From Tomocerus qinae (taxonomy: Eukaryota > Arthropoda > Collembola > Entomobryomorpha > Tomoceridae): a stretch of 64,000 nucleotides of DNA. The position numbers and the translations under genes were made by a program. The notes below the pieces were generated by a model that worked only from the letters and a program-made list of their open reading frames with translations, was not told where the DNA came from and searched no databases. The DNA lies in the NCBI GenBank assembly GCA_020055645.1, contig CM034546.1, positions 119,896,375-119,960,374 of the forward strand, in the 5' to 3' direction. Position 1 is the stretch's first letter. Each line of letters begins with the position of its first letter. Shown here piece by piece: positions 38,217 through 50,400 of the stretch.

Positions 38217-41163
38217 ATGTTCACAAAAATATCTTTCTTAGTGCTAATATTCGTTTTGTCGGTAACGAGTCAAGGTATCTCATTTATTTCCTGATCTTTT
38301 CTTGCATAATACTATATTTCTGATTTAACTACGCATGAAATACTACTAAAGAATTGCTATACATTATTTTAGTAATATTCGATGATGACGACCAGCAATT
38401 TCAGCCACCTCGGCAGACGCAACGTCCTTCTAATTTTGGGTCATCGTTCCAGCAAAATAGACCGCAATTTCAGGGCCAGCCCCAGCAATTCCCACAGTCT
38501 CCTTCTCCACCACAGACCACAAGTGGATTTCAACAAGAACGTCCATTCACTCAACAACCATCTTTCAGAAGCCCAGATTGCCAGACATTTAGAGATACCG
38601 ATGGTTTCTGCACTTCCATTAACAAGTGCAGCTTTTTATCTGTTATCCTAAACTCCCGTCCAAGAGGAAGAGCCAATTGGATCCTCCGACGCTCTATTTG
38701 TGGATTTTCGGGTTTTCTCCCGATGGTCTGCTGCCCAGCTTCAAGGAGCCAAGGAAACTTTGATAATGAGAACAGCATAGGCAATGATAATGGGTTCGTA
38801 TCTCCATCGACATTTCCTCAACAGCCGAGACCGTCAGCTAATCCCCCATTTGAAATAATTAATCCTAATTCAAACTCTCCACCTGTGTCATCCACTCCGC
38901 CACCTCCACCACCGCCAACACCACCTCCATTCCCACCGACGCAATCTCTTTCCTCGACAAAGTCTCCGTTTGAGATAAACGGTCCGGTAACTTTAGTCCC
39001 ACCAAAACCGAAGCCAACATCAAGTTCTGCAATTTTAAGTACCAATCCTATCCCAGCTATCTCCACTCCGACTTTAGGATTTTCTGGGGAGGGATTACCT
39101 AGTGACTGTGGTACTAGTACTGGAAGTCAGAATAGAGTTGTAGGGGGACGAGAGGCTTCTAAAGGTAAGACTTCCTATATAAATATGAAAATAAGTTATA
39201 ATATGTAATTCAGGTGAATTTTGGAAAATCTCAATCAAAACCTAACTTGCTACTAAAATCATTTTGTGACTGAAATCAATATTTTTATTACAGGTGCTTG
39301 GCCTTGGATTGCTGCTCTGGGTAAACTTTGAAATAAGAAAATGAAAATATAGTTTAAAAGGTTTTTATTTGTACCACTGTTTTACTTATAACTTTGTCTT
39401 TTAAGGATATCGAGATGGGACTGGAAACATTGATTATCTCTGCGGAGGAGCATTGGTGTCAAAACAATTCGTGGTCACAGCATCACATTGCATCCGAGAT
39501 GATTTGTAAGGCAATTACTATTAAATTACAGATACACTGATATTTAGATCCTATAAACAGCTATCAATACAAACTTTATCGTACTTTTATGACAAATGTA
39601 TTTATTTCTAATAGGACAACTGTGAGACTGGGAGATCACGATCTATTTTCAGATGCAGATGGAACAAAACCAATAAACATTGACGTGGTTCAAAAAATAA
39701 AGCATCCTAATTACAATCCAAGCACATTTCAGAACGATATTGCCATATTAAAACTAAACAACACTGTAGATTTTACCAGTAAGTGATATTGATTCATTGC
39801 ATATTATGCTAAAGCGAAATTGAGTACTGAGTTAAATTCTCATGCAAAGCAAACAACTATATTTTTTAGTTCATTCCGATGAGACAAAGTGTATAAATCC
39901 CTTCCAGAATAGTTACAGTTCTAATAACCTGAAAAACTAAATGAAATAACACGATCTTTTTCTCAGAATACTCTTCTTGTGCCAATTTCCTGCGAAAACA
40001 CTATCGTAAATCAGATTCCTTTAAGTATCCTCTAAAAATGCCATATTATGGAAAGTTTGATTTATCATTTACGAATATTTTTGTGCCAATGCTGATAATA
40101 GACAACCTTAAACCTCACCTTATCTCTAAAAACGTTAATCTCTATAGAATTAATTTTCATATAATTTTTTGTGCACTATTTCAGATCAAATTCGTGCAAT
40201 TTGCTTGCCATCGACACCTCAATTGAAGAGCAGTCGTTTTGAGAACACTACGCCCTATGTTGCAGGATGGGGAGCAATTCAATTCAGTAATGCTTATAGA
40301 ATACTAAATATTATGTTGCTAAATAGAATGATATAATATGATTGCTAACATACATTATAATATAGATTATTTGGGCAAAAAATGGGCACTGATGATTGCT
40401 TTAGGTTAAATGTAATTCATAGTTCAGATACGAGTTTAAGTGAATTATTTAGGCATCATCATAAAATATTATTCTGTTTGCTCTCTACTTTAGATGGTGC
40501 AACCAGCCAAACTCTGCGTCAAGTACAGTTACCTATCGTTGAAGACAATGTATGCCAAGAAAAATACAAACCCTTCAAAACTGCACATGTCGATGACACA
40601 AATATATGTGCTGGTTATTCTGATGGTGGAAAAGGTAATTTTTGCTAACATTTTCGAATCATTTAAACATTGGAGATTGAAGCTACTTACATGGATTTGG
40701 ATTCTACTTGTACTTTTGATTTGTATTTCAGATGCATGTCAAGGAGATTCAGGTTGGTGATCGTTTACTATTAACATTGCAAAGCAATGTCGAGTTACGC
40801 TATAAATAATCAGCTCATTTCCCCAGAAGTAACTGTGTCATTCCTAAAACTAAAAGGTCCCCAATAATTCTCTATGTTCTGTTATTAGGTGGTCCATTGA
40901 TGATGCCGGTAATGAATGGCAATAAATATGTATTGATTGGGGTGGTGTCTTTCGGTTTCCGTTGTGCTGAACCAGGTTAGCTAAAACATAGCAAGGCATA
41001 TTATTGCATCAGCACTGCATCCGTCAGTTATCGAATCAGTATAAGTTCCAATGAGAGAGAAATCTAATTTCGCCTATTTTTAATTTCTACAGGTTTTCCC
41101 GGAGTGTACTCAAGAGTGACATCTCAATTGGATTGGATAGAGTCTGTAATTAACCAGAAGTAA
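38217..41163 (+). CDS. CLIP-domain trypsin-like serine protease
   Basis: Secreted zymogen of the type that runs proteolytic cascades in haemolymph (melanisation, Toll activation, clotting). Ten coding exons: 38217-38274, 38373-39164, 39294-39320, 39406-39505, 39615-39778, 40185-40286, 40494-40634, 40732-40752, 40889-40975 and 41093-41163; 520 aa. Signal peptide 1-19; Gln/Pro-rich stretch to about 86; six-cysteine CLIP domain C89-C140 (C89, C99, C105, C129, C139, C140); Pro/Ser/Thr-rich linker of about 130 residues; activation site R274-V275 (NR-VVGG). The catalytic triad is H320 (TASHC), D367 (NDIAIL) and S468 (GDSGGP). D462 at the pocket base predicts cleavage after Arg/Lys. The triad is intact, so this is a protease, not a CLIPA-type homologue. 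The layout resembles CLIPD/proclotting-enzyme types; the subclass is a guess. Confidence 0.95.
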
Positions 41164-41236
41164 ATAGCCTTTATAATACTATTCATTGACCATAACCACA
41201 TAATGTACTTTGTAGCTACCAGTTCAAAAGATCAGC

Positions 41237-41242
41237 AATAAA
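41237..41242 (+). promoter_or_regulatory. Polyadenylation signal (AATAAA) of the CLIP protease
   Basis: AATAAA lies 74 nt after the protease stop codon. Confidence 0.6.
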
Positions 41243-41818
41243 ATTCTTATACTCCTGTTATTAAATGTTTACTTGTTGTGAAATGACACCACGACATTGT
41301 TAAATGCCGCAGGAAAGAGAGTACCATTTAATTATATACAGAAGTACACCAATATTGCAGATAAGCATCCAAAATTGCAAAAACGTTTATGGTTTTAATC
41401 TGTCCAAGTATACCTGAATACAAACAAAGGGTCAATATAATATAATCTAAAGAAGCATGTAGTATGTGCTCATTACTCAATATTTAGGTTAATTTAATTC
41501 AATTAAAACTAAACTGACAAGTTTTACCGGCTATGACGCTTTCACAATTACTGGGTGACAATAGGCAAATTTTGTAAGCACTTTTCCTAGTCGCAAGAAA
41601 GACGTAGGAGATACTAGTACATTGCTAAAATGTAAATGTGCAAATATCGACTAATTTACAAACAAATACCTAGATAAGATTTAAAATTACGAACGTATGT
41701 GCACAAAGTATAATTGAAGATCTCCACTACAGTTTTTTGTTGTCCCTAAACGTTTGAACCTTCCTGACTCCCAGTATATACATTAATCTTTATATTTTAA
41801 TTAAAGAAAATCTTAATA
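41243..41818. other. Intergenic, CLIP protease to GSTZ
   Basis: About 0.6 kb, AT-rich. It presumably holds the GSTZ promoter, but no clear element was seen. Confidence 0.6.
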
Positions 41819-43316
41819 ATGTCGCATATTACAAAGGCAGTTCTCAGCGCAAATAATTTGCAAGAAAGTCAAGATGTGCCTATTCTTTTTACTTATTTTC
41901 GCAGTTCATGTGCTTGGAGAGTTCGAATTGGTAATGTGCATAACGTAAAATTGTACCATGTCTTACTAATATCAATAACTTTATGATTACTTGTCTTTAG
42001 CTTTGCAGTACAAGCAAATAAAATACAAGAGCATTCCAGTGCAACTAATGAGAAATGAGCAGGTATCATATCTCCATGTCATGCTTACAACTTACACCAT
42101 GTTACTTATTCCGTAAAAATGTTCGTATTACAGTTACATGTAATAATGTTTGCATGGATGTGCATTTCAAGCTAGTTTATAGATCAAAGCTACCTAAGCT
42201 ATAATTGCATTCAATACTGATAAACGCTATAATTTGAACTCACACTTCAATATAATTCAAATTTCAACAGCTTGCTCCAGAGTTTTTGGAGATTAACCCT
42301 CTTGGTCAGGTTCCAGCTTTGGTTATTAATGGAAGAACAATACTTCAGTCGGTTTGTTTTTATGTTGTTGCATAACTAACTGGTATGTATTATATAGTAA
42401 TATAAATTAGTACATATTTCATTGTGGATAGTAACTGTATCGTTGTTTTCATAAGTTCAGATAGCAATCATGGAATATCTAGAAGAAATATATCCTGCAA
42501 GGAAATTGCTACCTAAAGATCCACTGAAAAAAGCTAAAGTAACTACTTGCACACACTACTATTACATACACTTATTAGTTCATTATGCACTAAGTTCAAT
42601 ATAACAAAAACTAATCTTCTGGACAGGTTAGAGAAATTTGCGAAATGATAGTCTCTGGTATACAACCGCTCCAAAATTTGGTTGTTTTGCATAAGCTGAG
42701 TATAAACGACAATGTAAAACTAGAATGGGCTCAATTTTGGATTCGTCGAGGTCTTTCTGGTAGTTTTAAGACTGTTCAATGCAACCAAATTCATAAGTTT
42801 TGTCTCAATGATAATATTAGCCTATATTTATTGTGAAAAGGATACAATATGTAATCTTATTTGTTTTTTAGCATTAGAAAACGTTTTAGCTTCTTGTTCA
42901 GGGAAGTACTGTGTTGGAGATAGCATAACGATGGCCGATTGTTGTTTAGTACCTCAAGTTGCCAATGCCCTCAGGTAGTACAATTAATAATTTATCCTTT
43001 TGTTCTAAATCTATGCAACAGTCTGAGCCGAGCTTTAAAAGTTAAAATGTGCCACTGATACAATGCTTTTAGTAAATACAAGTGTGCATTTCTATTTATT
43101 TAAACTACTAAATTTTTAATCCATAAAAGCTTAAAAAACTCAGTAATCCTTCATTTATGTTTACGTTCGTAAACATTTTATAGATTCAAATTAGACATCA
43201 ATGAGTTTCCTATCTGCAAACGGATCGATGAAAACCTAGGAGAACTTCCTGCGTTTAAACTTGCACATGCAGCGGCACAACAAGACTGCCCTCCAGAAAT
43301 GTATTCTAAGATTTGA
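41819..43316 (+). CDS. GSTZ1: Zeta-class glutathione S-transferase / maleylacetoacetate isomerase
   Basis: Glutathione-dependent isomerisation of maleylacetoacetate to fumarylacetoacetate, the penultimate step of tyrosine breakdown. Seven coding exons: 41819-41930, 42001-42062, 42271-42351, 42461-42538, 42627-42759, 42872-42974 and 43184-43316; 233 aa (family about 215-230). The zeta active-site motif is S29-S30-C31-A32-W33 followed by RVRIAL. The thioredoxin-fold block [20 protein letters not shown], then [11 protein letters not shown], and the C-terminal helical domain with [15 protein letters not shown] follow in the family order. The N-terminus is about 15 residues longer than in the shortest family members, without a clear targeting signal. 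It lies 0.66 kb after the CLIP protease on the same strand and is convergent with Mlc-c. Confidence 0.95.
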
Positions 43317-43912
43317 TACCCCAACCACTGATCGTTTTTTAATAATTCAAGTTGATTTCTAAACTAAAATATCTACCGGTCATCACTTATTTACTAGTAC
43401 TTCCCTTAGCAGCAGTAACGTCTTATTACAGTTTTTGGAAGATCAACAATGTACTAAGTTCTTAAAGTAAAATTGTAGTTCACAGGCATATGTAAGAAAT
43501 ACATAGTTTATATTAAATGATTTATCAACATTACTAACAATTTTTCTTAATCTTTCCCATTTTTCAGTTAATTTATTCGTTTTTACTTTACTTTTGTATT
43601 GTCACAACAAAAGTTACATTAGTGAATAAAATAAGTACTAAATACCTAATATCTAGGAAGCTAGAGACTTTAACTGAATTTTCTAGGTTTAAAGGTATTA
43701 AATATTAGTATTTAGATATACACCATTATGTAATACATTAGTACGTTACCAATACATAAATTGGAGTGTAAGATTACTTTCATTATTAAATATATTATTA
43801 TCACCTAAATACCACACACGCACAGCTTAATTAGATAGAAAGTGCAGTTGTCTCGCATTAATACTTATTGTTTAGTATGTAATTTGATTTTAATTATTTG
43901 CACCGAAATAAT
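43317..43912. other. Convergent intergenic region, GSTZ to Mlc-c
   Basis: About 0.6 kb between two gene 3' ends. AATAAA at 43625-43630 (plus) could end GSTZ. ATTAAA on the minus strand at 43889-43894 lies 19 nt after the Mlc-c stop. Confidence 0.55.
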
Positions 43913-44602
43913 TTATCCATTCATGACTGCACGAACAAATTCTTCGTAATGGACATTTCCCTGGGAATCCTCGTGGCCTGTCAACAACTGTTCTACTTCT
44001 TCATCTGTCAGTTTCTCTCCTAAAATAAATCCCAGTAGATATTAGACATAAAAATAATTTAATCTATTTAATCTATTTTAAAAGAAATGTATCATAGTTT
44101 ATTTTATACCCAGGGTTGTTAGCAAATGCCTCAATTCGGCTGAAGAAATATAGCCATTTCCATCTTTGTCAAAGTGACGTAAGCCTTCTATGAAATCTTC
44201 AGCGGTGTCGTTACTTCTATTTTTTGAAATGGACGAGTAGATTGGTAGAAATACTTCAAAGCTGATTCGTTCATCTGTTTACACAGTTTAGTATGTATTT
44301 ACTGGTTTATTTTCAAAAATTGTAAATAAATTAAGTAACAGTGCTCTCTTACCTGGACGATGTTGGTGGGTCAGCTTTTTCACGTCACTCTCGGTTGGAT
44401 TTTGACCCAAGGCCCGTAAAACATCCCCAACCTGATTAACTTGAATTTTCCCATCCCCTCTATTGTCAAACAACTGGAAAGTTTCTTGGAATTCTTCTTC
44501 ACTGTAACCAGACTTTAAAAAATACATGCATTATAACATAATAATCTTTGTAATGCACAATTCTATGAAATATAAAATAAATTCACATATGGTCCTTACC
44601 AT
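43913..44602 (-). CDS. Mlc-c: Non-muscle myosin essential light chain (Mlc-c)
   Basis: Calmodulin-fold light chain that wraps an IQ motif of non-muscle myosin II and related myosins. Four coding exons: 44602-44600 (ATG only), 44512-44353, 44274-44110 and 44019-43913; 144 aa (the fly orthologue is about 147). The sequence matches the Mlc-c/MYL6 type closely: [79 protein letters not shown] and a final [10 protein letters not shown]. The cardiac/flight-muscle Mlc1 type lacks these words. The third EF-hand DKDGNGYIS keeps loop acidic residues, while the others are degenerate, as is normal. The start codon is the last three bases of its exon, followed directly by gtaagg. Reading through the intron boundary from an internal in-frame ATG at 44527 would give a slightly longer N-terminus, less likely. 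Confidence 0.95.
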
Positions 44603-47424
44603 GGTTGTTCGGAATATTGCAAGTTGGAAGTTGAAACTAAAAGGTGAGAGGAAAAAAGCAAAATTAAAACGAAGTTTTAGATAAAAATTAGATTAGACTA
44701 TGTCAGACTGAACTTGAATTGACAAATTCACACCCGCGCCGCACACAAGACGAAAAACAAGAAGAAACAAACTAATCAAACTATTATTTAAAAAAAACTT
44801 AGAAAAATGGCTCAACAGAATCAACAATGAATGCGCCGCTTAAATAAGCGTCAATTAAACTAAACAGTTATATATTCGTGGGAAATATGTTTAATGTTTT
44901 TCTCAAATCAAAAACTACCATATTTTTCTGTTAATGCGAAAGAAAAAGTTCCTAATGATGATGAATGAATTGTGTAGCTGTAGAAATTGCAGTTCGTGTA
45001 AAGTACGCTAAGAGGACTTTACATTCTTTAACGTTTTAATTGTAAAATTTTGAATTAGTTAAAATTACCTTAGGATTAACTTTAAAAGGAGTTGAATTTC
45101 AGTCAATTCAACTGGGTGTGCAGGGTAGGTTCACAGAAATACTTGGAAATTAGAACGGATGTCAGTTGAGCTATTCAGTAGGAAAAGAAAGTATGCAATA
45201 TCCAAATCCGAACCTTATAAGGAAAATAATATGACAATTGATGACATCATGTTCTAAACTACAGTTGTATAGGTATAAAGGTTCGTAAGGGCAACCTATA
45301 ATTGTATTCCTATAGTATGTGACATCAGTAAATGAACGAATTGTATTATTTTAGATATAGAATAGGTACTTACTTGAATCTGTGTCTTTTAGCCTGTGTT
45401 AAATTGAAAGAGTCAGTGAGGATCAAGTAAATTTTATGTGACTAATCCTAGTCCTATAGAATGGATGTAACATATAAGTTATAATGTCAATATCGGCTAT
45501 ATATAAAGTCTATGGGTTATAATATTTGTATATGCCGTATGCCGAGTATGAGCCATACGGGATGTGAAAGAGGATGGGTTAACTTATGGTAGAAATATTA
45601 TCAGTATTTTATGCTGAACTGTTGCAACAGGCAGTGTGTATAATGCTCGGGAACAGCATAAAAACTATGCAAACAAATGTAATAAAGTAATCCTATCATG
45701 TGTACAATGTACAACACAAATGTAAACTGTATTTAGTGTACCTTTGTCAGTTTAGTATCGTTGTACTTCGTATAGGTATCTACTATTTATGTGTGTATGT
45801 TTGTGAGTACCATTCGCATAGTACCATCGGCCTATTTCATTCGTATTCCTCGTGTTTTTCATTTATGAAATCTAAGGAGGTTATAAAGTGTAGAGTGTGT
45901 TGGTAGGGTTGAGTAGCCATAGTCATGTAGTTATAACTCTGTGGCACAGACAGTTCAGCAGCAGTGCAAAGACATTGGCTATGCATATGCGATTTGATGA
46001 ACGTTGATTGTATGTCACTGCCGAAGTCACCGGTTGTAAAGAGAATGTAGGCGATCAAAAATTAGGAAATTCGGAAAACAAAAATTGCAAGCCAAATATC
46101 AATATTACAGATATTTTAGCTTTGTGTTCCATACCATTTTCCGAATTTTTCTTCTACAGCTTAACTTCGTCGTTAACTTCTAGAACCATAAAAAGAGACA
46201 TGAAAAGTCATAACTTTGGATCCTCCCAACCAAAATATTATTATAATCTACATCACACTATTTAAATTCCTTGTACTTTCGTGGTGGTGAATACGGATAT
46301 CTCTGCCACCACATGTAGTAACAGTAAGACCCAATATCCCGGTGTCCCTAGCAAATCCATTAATAATTGTTCCCTTTCATCTAATTATAATTATGAAAGA
46401 ATTATAAAATAAGGTTTCAAGAAACACTTTCCAGTCTTTTGTAGAAACATTTTTTACTTATGTAGATGTAGATGTATTAGTATCCCTGTAACATTATTAC
46501 CATAAGAATGAAAGGGAGTCCTATTATGGCAAGACCAAGTATAATATGAAAGTAAATATGTAGTTATTAATATAAAACCATGTATTTAGGTCCATTTGAG
46601 TTTAGTTTAGATTTATCATGGCCTAACTTGTAACAATTAAGTAGATAACAGAATCACAATGCTTAGCCTTTTCTAATCATTATTGGTAAATAAAGTTTGT
46701 GCTAAAACATGTAGTAGTATAAAAACATTTGCTTATTTGAATTTTGATTGCATAGCGAAATGAATCCAAGGAAGGCCTTTTTAATTACGTTATAACAAAA
46801 TTACTAATTATTATACACACATGTTGTGCATTATTTTCCTAAACTGACAAAGGCTAACTTTAAAACTTTAAAGCACGTATTATGTACAAATCGAAACGAA
46901 ATAAAGATAACTCAAAAGTTGACGATGTTTGTTTGCATTTAAATTTGCATACTGTCAAAGTGTACTTTAGTGTACTAACAAAGTCAACATTTTTGCATTG
47001 CACATGCATAAATGCGATGGTAAATGCCTCACTCTCTGTCACTCAGTTTATGTCGTATAGGCTACATTTCACTCACCGCCATCTGTTGTATATGAACTAT
47101 CGGTAACTGGAGCTAAGAAATATCGCCGGTAGTTTTAACCTTTCACATAGAAATTAATACTTTTTGTTGAACTGAATAACAGAATAAAATGAAATTGAAC
47201 AAAAACATACCAAATAGAATGTGAAGTAATAATATAATATTTTAGTCTAACAAAATAGGAAATAAAGTAAAAATTATAAATTTTATAAAAACATTTCCAT
47301 TGTGTGGCAATAGTAGTACCCTTAAGTTTACAGATCAAAAGTCAAAAGTCAGTTGACATTAACTGTCTGTGGACCATTTTTAAAATAGTGACAGTTATCA
47401 TTTTCAATGAAATAGTAAGTAGTA
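44603..47424. other. Divergent intergenic region, Mlc-c to MED16
   Basis: About 2.8 kb that should hold both promoters. A locally CG-rich patch at about 44727-44845 is a reasonable candidate for the Mlc-c promoter/5' UTR region. Nothing else is recognisable. Small ORFs near 46008-46265 and 46882-47106 lack any family signal. Confidence 0.55.
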
Positions 47425-50400
47425 ATGGAGTTGCTGTACGAAATTAAATCCGCCGGTACCACAAATGTTGGTCCGAAAAGGTAAATAATTTTATACTGTT
47501 ATCATTGTACTTTATTTTTTAAATCTTCTTCATGGAAGAATGTTTTTGAAAGACTTCTTACGATACCTATTTTTTGTCACTTTTTCAGCATTGCTCCTCA
47601 AAGATCCCCAATATGTACTGTTTCGTGCCGTAATTTGGTCGCCTTTACATCATACGTGGACTTGAATAAAAAGCCTAACAATTTTTCGGAACATGTTGGT
47701 CCTCCCTCGGCAAGTTCTGGGTCTCATGTTTATGTAGCTGATTTAAACACACCATGGGAATGTCACCTGTAAGCCTTAATTATTTTATTCTGTCATTGAT
47801 GTTCTAATTCAGTCTTTTAGTCTAAATCTAATTCTAATTCAGTCTAAATCTTTTAGTATGCACATAAGTAGATTTGATAATATTTATGTTAAAATGAATG
47901 TATTATCATTTTCTTTTACCTTTAATCTGTAGAGTAAAGAATAGCACTCCCCAAATTGTCCATTTGCATTGGGATCACAGTGGTGTCAAGCTCTTGGTTG
48001 CTTCTGAAGATGGCAAGGTTGAAGTTTATGGCATGGTTGATCATTTGCTCAATAAATGGCACGTATTGTACGGAACATCATATGACGGAGAACCAATTCT
48101 ATGTTCGAGTTGGCTTACAATTCCCCGAAAGGTAATTGATTAGTACATTTACTTATTACTGCATTTTCAGTGTTCTAAAGATCTTCATTATAATTCCATA
48201 TATGATTATTTCATGCTCTCTAAACTTAATGAACTTGTTCATTTTTTTGTGAATAGGTTTGTGTTGTACAAGACAAAATAGACTGTATGCTTTACAGCGA
48301 TAAATATCATGTTAGTTTAATGCCCAGCAGTAGAGGATTTGGTGGAAAAGCTTTGGATGGGTGCGTTATAGTTACAGCCACTGGACTGTTGGGTGCAATG
48401 GTCAGCTCGTATGAAGATCCATCTAAGGTTATTGTTGCTGTAGAAAAAATGGTAGCCGTAAGAAGTCGAATAGTCTGTACGGATATGGCTTATTCCAAAG
48501 GTAAATATTTGTACTCCATTTTAGTTTAACATTTTGTTTCATTCATTTTATCGTATATTGTGATTGTGATTATTTTGCAGATGGTGACATTGTTGTTGTC
48601 AGTAGTAGTGATAAAATGAAACAACCTGTACAGCTTAATCGTGTTTCAGTAAAGTTGTTTGGTAGCAGAGACAAAGCTGAGATTGTCGTAAATGCGTCCC
48701 AGAGTCTGTTTCTTCCTAATTTACCAGGTAAATTAAGCTCGGTATCATGTTTGTTTAATAAAGCTGTTAATTGAGAAAACTGACGAAGACAAGTAATGAA
48801 TATACTTTGTTTGAATATAGAACATTCAATCTCTACCATCAAGTTTGGAAGTAAAACTAGTACAGATATTCTAATGGTCTCGTTAGTAAATCGAGAAAAT
48901 GGCTCTAGTATATTGTGGCTCTATGAATTGGTGGCTCATCCAGTAGCACTCAAGCCAAGATTCCAAACCAATAACGATCTCATAAACACCTCGGTAAGCT
49001 ATTAAAATCAGAAATCTCAATTTATTATGGTTTACAAACCAAACCATTGTCAGCCTGTGTATAAAATAAATAGATGGGTGTCTTTCTATTTCTATGATAA
49101 AATATATGTGCCCTTCAAAACAACTATTATTTCTGTTATATTTCTTCCTTAGTATAATACAAACGGTTCAAGTTTCCTAGTAATTGTTGATAGCAGTTAG
49201 TTAGAACCTGAAAAAACCTGTGCTTAAATGTCTGTAACATATAGGAAGCAATAACTATAGATTTTTAACGTTATATAATGTGTATTGATACTATTTATTG
49301 TTAATTGGAGATAGAATACAACGTGCTTTAGCTGTAGCGGAATTGCTGTTAGGGTTAATTTCGCATTATTTTACAGAGCTATTTTGACGCACATTACACA
49401 AGGTTTGGACATGGGTTTGTAAAAATGCTACTAAGTAGTTAAGGATTGGATATTGATATCTTTTTGATGCCTATGCAACAATATATTACGCAACAATAGT
49501 ATTTATTAAGCTGTGGGTGTGTGTACGTGCATGTTTAAAAAATAATGACTAAAAATTAATATATTATATTGTGTCTACTTTTAGAGATGGCAACAAAGAT
49601 CCCAAGTGCAATTCGGATCTTCAATTGCAGAAATGTGCAGTTTACCACTACATCTACTCTCTTCCACGAATATGCATCCTTACGGAGGACTACAAAATTC
49701 TATGCAAAATCAATCACAAAGTTACCAACAGGCAAATGCTGTAATGGTTCCATTGACTGCTTTAAGTCTGACAAATGGTTCCGTTGTACTTGTTCGTTGT
49801 GACAATCTTCAACAAGTAAGATTTAAGATGTTGCACTTTGAATATTTATGATTAAAACGTGTATAGCATGGTCGAAGAGACATTGAGTTGCAAGTAGTTT
49901 GTAACGGGAACATCTGCTTGAATGTGATAGTTGAAGGATACCTTTAGTTTCATTTTATTACTTTAATTGCTTTTAGGTAATAGATGGAGTCTGTACAATT
50001 GTAAATTTCATGTTTTGAATGCTTTTTTGGCTATATATGGTTGTATTAATGGGAATGAGTTTCGTTGGCATTAATAGATCATCTACTTGCTTTCTAATTT
50101 TCTATTTTCGATTATTGTTTTCCATCATTTACCTTCTTTTGCTTTTAAGGATGGGCTTCTTTTATTACCTTACGAAGACTTCTAGCATCTATTAGAGAGA
50201 TAATATATGTTTAAGGTAGCTTCGTTGAATAGGGATGCTGTAATGGTTGATTATAACGAAAGTGAAATGAATAACTCTTTTTGTCTTAACTGTGATGCAG
50301 TAAAGATTTCATGGTGTTACGTGTCTCTTTTTGTTTGCTCATGTTTTATTTTATTCAAGAGTGTGTGTATTGTTGGTTACCCTACCTGTGACTGTTGCTG

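Noticed and set aside
47802..47857. Short tandem duplication with repeated TCTTTTAG acceptor-like ends
   Set aside because: Lies in a MED16 intron upstream of the true acceptor at 47931. Too short to interpret.
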